16,658 bases of DNA. It comes from SKLM01 sp964390305 (GTDB lineage: Bacteria > Chloroflexota > Anaerolineae > B4-G1). Below are positions 14,422 through 16,658 of the stretch, piece after piece. The notes under the pieces were generated by a model, which was given only the letters and a program-made list of their open reading frames with translations, did not search any database and was not told the origin of the DNA. A program made the position numbers and the translations under genes. The number at the start of each line of letters is the position of its first letter. Position 1 is the stretch's first letter. The DNA lies in NCBI GenBank assembly GCA_964390305.1, contig CAYMHT010000055.1:1-16658 (forward strand). Reading direction: 5' to 3'.

Positions 14422-14490
14422 GCGGTAGATTGGCAAACGGGCACTCGGCTGAGAATGCCGGGCGCCAGTGCGCCAATCTACCGCTTTCTT
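14422..14490 (+). terminator. complex stem-loop between dnaK and grpE, probable attenuator
   Basis: GCGGTAGATTGGC (14422-14434) and GCCAATCTACCGC (14472-14484) are perfect 13-bp arms. Inside, GCACT (14441-14445) pairs with AGTGC (14467-14471), directly continuing the right arm, and CGGC (14446-14449) pairs with GCCG (14457-14460). TTTCTT follows the right arm at 14485-14490. This has the form of a partial terminator. It begins 8 nt after the dnaK stop codon and ends 17 nt before the grpE ATG. Confidence 0.75.
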
Positions 14491-14506
14491 GACGCAAGGT
14501 TAAGCC

Positions 14507-15169
14507 ATGAATGAACGAGTGAGAGTGCCGATCCGCGTGAAGCGTTCCCCCGACGGAGCGCAGCAAGAGATCGAAGAGGAGGAGCAAGCGGTCGTCGAGT
14601 CCGAGCCGGCTGTCGTGCAGCGAGAGCGTGGCGTTCAAGGTCGAGCAGCAGACGTCGCTGCGGCACAACCGGGGGCGCAGCGAGAGCCTCCCTCACCGCC
14701 ACGGAAGGGGCAGGATGACCAGCAGGAGGAGTTTGAGGCGCTAAAGGAGGAGTTGGAGACATGGCGCGACCGCGCGCTAAGGCTACAGGCTGAGATCGAG
14801 AACTTCCGCAAGCGGCAGCAGCGGTTGACCGAGGAACGCATTGAGACGAACCGAGCCCGGTTGCTGCGGAACTTCCTTATGATCGCCGACGACCTGGAGC
14901 GAGCGCTACGCGCGGAGGGCAATCAAGAGAGCCTGCGAGACGGGGTGGAGATGACACATCGCTCCGCTCAACAGCTTCTCAAGCAGGAAGGTGTGGAGCA
15001 GATCGAGGCCGAGGGAGAGTCGTTTGATCCAGAGTGGCACGAGGCAGTGGGAACCGTTCCTCACCAGGAGGCTGATGTGGATCGCGACGTCGTTGTGAAG
15101 GTGACTCAGCAAGGGTACCGTTTGGATGGTAGACTCCTGCGCCCGGCACGGGTTGTCGTCGCGAAGTAA
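14507..15169 (+). CDS. grpE: nucleotide exchange factor GrpE
   Basis: 220 aa. A long charged, disordered N-terminus (about 1-70, with runs of Glu and Gln) precedes the dimer coiled coil: LETWRDRALRLQAEIENFRK is a GrpE hallmark. The core has NFLMIADDLERAL, and the beta domain ends with FDPEWHEAVGTVPHQEAD and QQGYRLDGRLLRPARVVVAK, the GrpE signature. Known role: releases ADP from DnaK. The start ATG 14507 follows only a weak AAGG 8 nt upstream, which with the preceding hairpin suggests lower output than dnaK. Position as second gene of a dnaK operon fits. Confidence 0.96.
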   Translation: MNERVRVPIRVKRSPDGAQQEIEEEEQAVVESEPAVVQRERGVQGRAADVAAAQPGAQREPPSPPRKGQDDQQEEFEALKEELETWRDRALRLQAEIENFRKRQQRLTEERIETNRARLLRNFLMIADDLERALRAEGNQESLRDGVEMTHRSAQQLLKQEGVEQIEAEGESFDPEWHEAVGTVPHQEADVDRDVVVKVTQQGYRLDGRLLRPARVVVAK

Positions 15170-15202
15170 GATCAGTCGGACCGGCGGGTTCGCGTGGGCC
15201 GC

Positions 15203-15228
15203 GGCCTGGATTGACACCAATCCAGGCC
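15203..15228 (+). terminator. hairpin between grpE and dnaJ, possible attenuator
   Basis: GGCCTGGATTG (15203-15213), loop ACAC, CAATCCAGGCC (15218-15228): a perfect 11-bp stem 33 nt after the grpE stop codon. Only TTGCG follows, so termination would be weak; RNA processing or 3'-end protection is an alternative. Confidence 0.55.
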
Positions 15229-15367
15229 TTGCGTCGCCAGGTAGTCGGTTTCAGGTTGGGGAGGAGAACCACTAGCGTAGGGCATCCGGGCGCAGAGTCG
15301 CACGGGAGACCTCAAACGTACGACGGCTGTCTCTGGGCGCGGTTTTCACCGAGACTGTAGGGATTGT

Positions 15368-16354
15368 ATGGAATACAAAGACTACTATGACACCTTGGGC
15401 GTGGGGAAGAACGCCAGCCAGGACGAGATTCGGCGCGCTTTTCGCCGACTGGCCCGCAAGCACCATCCAGACGTCAATCCGGGCGATCCACAAGCGGAGG
15501 AACGGTTCAAGGAGATCAACGAGGCCTACGAGGTGCTCTCTGATCCTGAGAAGCGACAGAAGTACGATCGGCTGGGGGCGGACTGGCGGCGTTACGAGCA
15601 AGCGGGCGGCCGGCCCGGAGGCTTTGACTGGGGCCAGTGGACGACCGGCGCGCCAGGCGGCGGCCCGGAGCGGGTCTATGTCCGCCACGGCACGCCCGAG
15701 GATCTGGAGGACCTCTTTGGCGGAGGGAGCCCTTTCTCCGATTTCTTCACCCAGATGTTCGGGGGGATGGGCGCCGGTCGTGCGCCGGGCGGTGAGACGC
15801 GAACGGGAGCGCGACCTGGCGGGTTTCAGTACCGAGTTCGCCCGCAGCGGGGTCAAGACTTCGAGCAAGAGGTGGAGATCAGTCTGCGCGAGGCCTACAC
15901 CGGTACGACACGGACCCTCCAGAGAGACGGTCGGCGATTGGAGGTGAAGATTCCTCCCGGTGCTCGCACAGGGACGCGCGTTCGGGTCTCCGGTGAGGGG
16001 GGCGCAGGTGCAGCAGGCGGCGAGGAAGGCGATCTGTATCTGCGCGTCCAAGTCCGGGGTGATCCTCGGTTCGAGCGTGAAGGCGATGACCTGCGTGTGA
16101 GCGTCCCGGTCGACCTCTACACGGCGGTCCTCGGCGGGGAGACAAAGGTGCCAACCCTGGAGGGCTCGGTAATGTTGACCATCCCCCCGGGCACGCAGAA
16201 CGGGCAGGTATTCCGCCTGCGAGGCAAGGGAATGCCGAAGCTGCGGAACCCCGATAAGCATGGTGACCTGTACGCAGAGGTGGACGTGAAGCTGCCGACA
16301 GATCTCACGCCGCGCCAGCGCGAACTGCTCGAGGAGCTGCGCAGCATCTCGTAA
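15368..16354 (+). CDS. DnaJ/CbpA-type co-chaperone without zinc finger
   Basis: 328 aa. J domain at 1-70 with the HPD motif in RKHHPDV, then a Gly/Phe-rich part (about 75-150) with FGGGSPFSDFFTQMFGGMG, then two beta-sandwich peptide-binding domains (about 160-328). The four CxxCxGxG zinc-finger repeats of classic DnaJ are absent; the protein has no cysteine at all. This is the CbpA class of Hsp40. Known role: delivers substrates to DnaK and stimulates its ATPase. ATG 15368 follows AGGGA (15359-15363) with a 4-nt gap. The gene lies 198 nt after grpE and 15 nt before the MerR/CbpM-like gene, a pairing that matches cbpA-cbpM elsewhere. Confidence 0.95.
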   Translation: MEYKDYYDTLGVGKNASQDEIRRAFRRLARKHHPDVNPGDPQAEERFKEINEAYEVLSDPEKRQKYDRLGADWRRYEQAGGRPGGFDWGQWTTGAPGGGPERVYVRHGTPEDLEDLFGGGSPFSDFFTQMFGGMGAGRAPGGETRTGARPGGFQYRVRPQRGQDFEQEVEISLREAYTGTTRTLQRDGRRLEVKIPPGARTGTRVRVSGEGGAGAAGGEEGDLYLRVQVRGDPRFEREGDDLRVSVPVDLYTAVLGGETKVPTLEGSVMLTIPPGTQNGQVFRLRGKGMPKLRNPDKHGDLYAEVDVKLPTDLTPRQRELLEELRSIS

Positions 16355-16369
16355 AGAGGCCCCCGAGCG

Positions 16370-16636
16370 ATGGGAACACGAGAACGAACGACCATCACGG
16401 TCAAGCGGGCGGCACGGCGGGCCGGCGTGGACGTGCAGGTGGTGCGGCACTGCATCGAGGTCGGCGTCCTGGAGGAGGGACTCACGCAGGACGATCTGGC
16501 CGAGTTGCGACGTGTCCGACGGCTGATGTCGCTGGGCATCAACCTGCCAGGTACGGAAGTGGTCCTACGGATGCGGCGTCGGATTCAAGAGCTTGAGGCA
16601 GAGATCGCTCAACTCGAGAGACGTCTCCGACGCTGA
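16370..16636 (+). CDS. small MerR-like protein, CbpM/HspR type
   Basis: 88 aa. The N-terminus (about 8-45) is a reduced MerR helix-turn-helix: TITVKRAARRAGVDVQVVRH, then LTQDDLAELRRVRRL, and LGINLPGTEVVLRMRRRIQ as in HspR and CbpM. A coiled coil ends the protein. The wing segment normally between the two helical parts is shortened, with the tyrosine-rich loop of true MerR/HspR proteins missing, so DNA binding is doubtful. Two roles fit: HspR, which represses dnaK operons, or CbpM, which binds the J domain of CbpA and modulates it. The neighbouring zinc-finger-less DnaJ and the lack of a HAIR operator before dnaK favour CbpM. It lies 15 nt after dnaJ and is likely cotranscribed. Just after its stop codon, ATG codons at 16648 and 16654 could begin another gene beyond the window. 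Confidence 0.8.
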   Translation: MGTRERTTITVKRAARRAGVDVQVVRHCIEVGVLEEGLTQDDLAELRRVRRLMSLGINLPGTEVVLRMRRRIQELEAEIAQLERRLRR

Positions 16637-16658
16637 AGAACCAGGTGATGGTGATGGG

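Noticed and set aside
13578..14444. 288-aa reading frame antisense to dnaK
   Set aside because: Long antisense frames over dnaK are a known artefact of its codon use; it has no ribosome site and no family resemblance.
15272..16450. 392-aa reading frame antisense to the dnaJ-like gene
   Set aside because: It fully overlaps a certain gene, its residue composition follows from GC-rich codon shadowing, and I recognise no domain in it.

Overview
The window reads as bacterial chromosome of moderately high GC with no mobile elements, CRISPR arrays, tRNA or rRNA. My best guess is a member of the Chloroflexota or a near relative. The reasons are the GntR regulator fused to a solute-binding protein, the dnaK-grpE-dnaJ-MerR operon with a zinc-finger-less DnaJ, the one-piece I/D chelatase, and several promoters with perfect TATAAT boxes. 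No marker gene here settles the phylum.

Layout. Left part, minus strand: a possible gene fragment at the edge (2-184), a GntR/solute-binding fusion regulator (189-1721) with a strong promoter and an 18-bp palindrome over its -10/+1 region, dnaA (1964-3328) with a long upstream spacer, and tldD (3868-5346). Middle part, plus strand: a serine palmitoyltransferase-like alpha-oxoamine synthase (5457-6632) whose promoter shares its -10 bases with the divergent tldD promoter, an FmdB-type zinc ribbon protein (6730-6960) with an intrinsic terminator, and a 687-aa AAA+/VWA chelatase (7283-9346). Converging on the chelatase from the right, on the minus strand, are an SDR that resembles 3-ketodihydrosphingosine reductase (9401-10396) and a cold shock protein (10537-10764). 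Right part, plus strand: a GT2 glycosyltransferase (11063-12037) that looks leaderless, a 433-bp gene-free stretch, then the chaperone operon dnaK-grpE-dnaJ-MerR/CbpM-like (12471-16636).

How the genes may work together. The right end is a stress/chaperone operon with strong hairpins in both long intercistronic gaps, likely setting expression steps after dnaK and after grpE. The middle contains candidates for the first two steps of sphingoid base synthesis, condensation and keto reduction, within 5 kb but on opposite strands. The left end couples a replication initiator, away from its usual dnaN partner, to an autoregulated cytoplasmic solute sensor.

The most unusual items are the GntR-SBP regulator with its operator, the Spt/KDSR pair, an A9 slippery run exactly at the AAA+/VWA boundary of the chelatase that would yield AAA+-only protein in either shifted frame, the complex inverted repeat between dnaK and grpE, and the missing Shine-Dalgarno sequences with TATAAT very close to ATG at the glycosyltransferase and dnaA genes.
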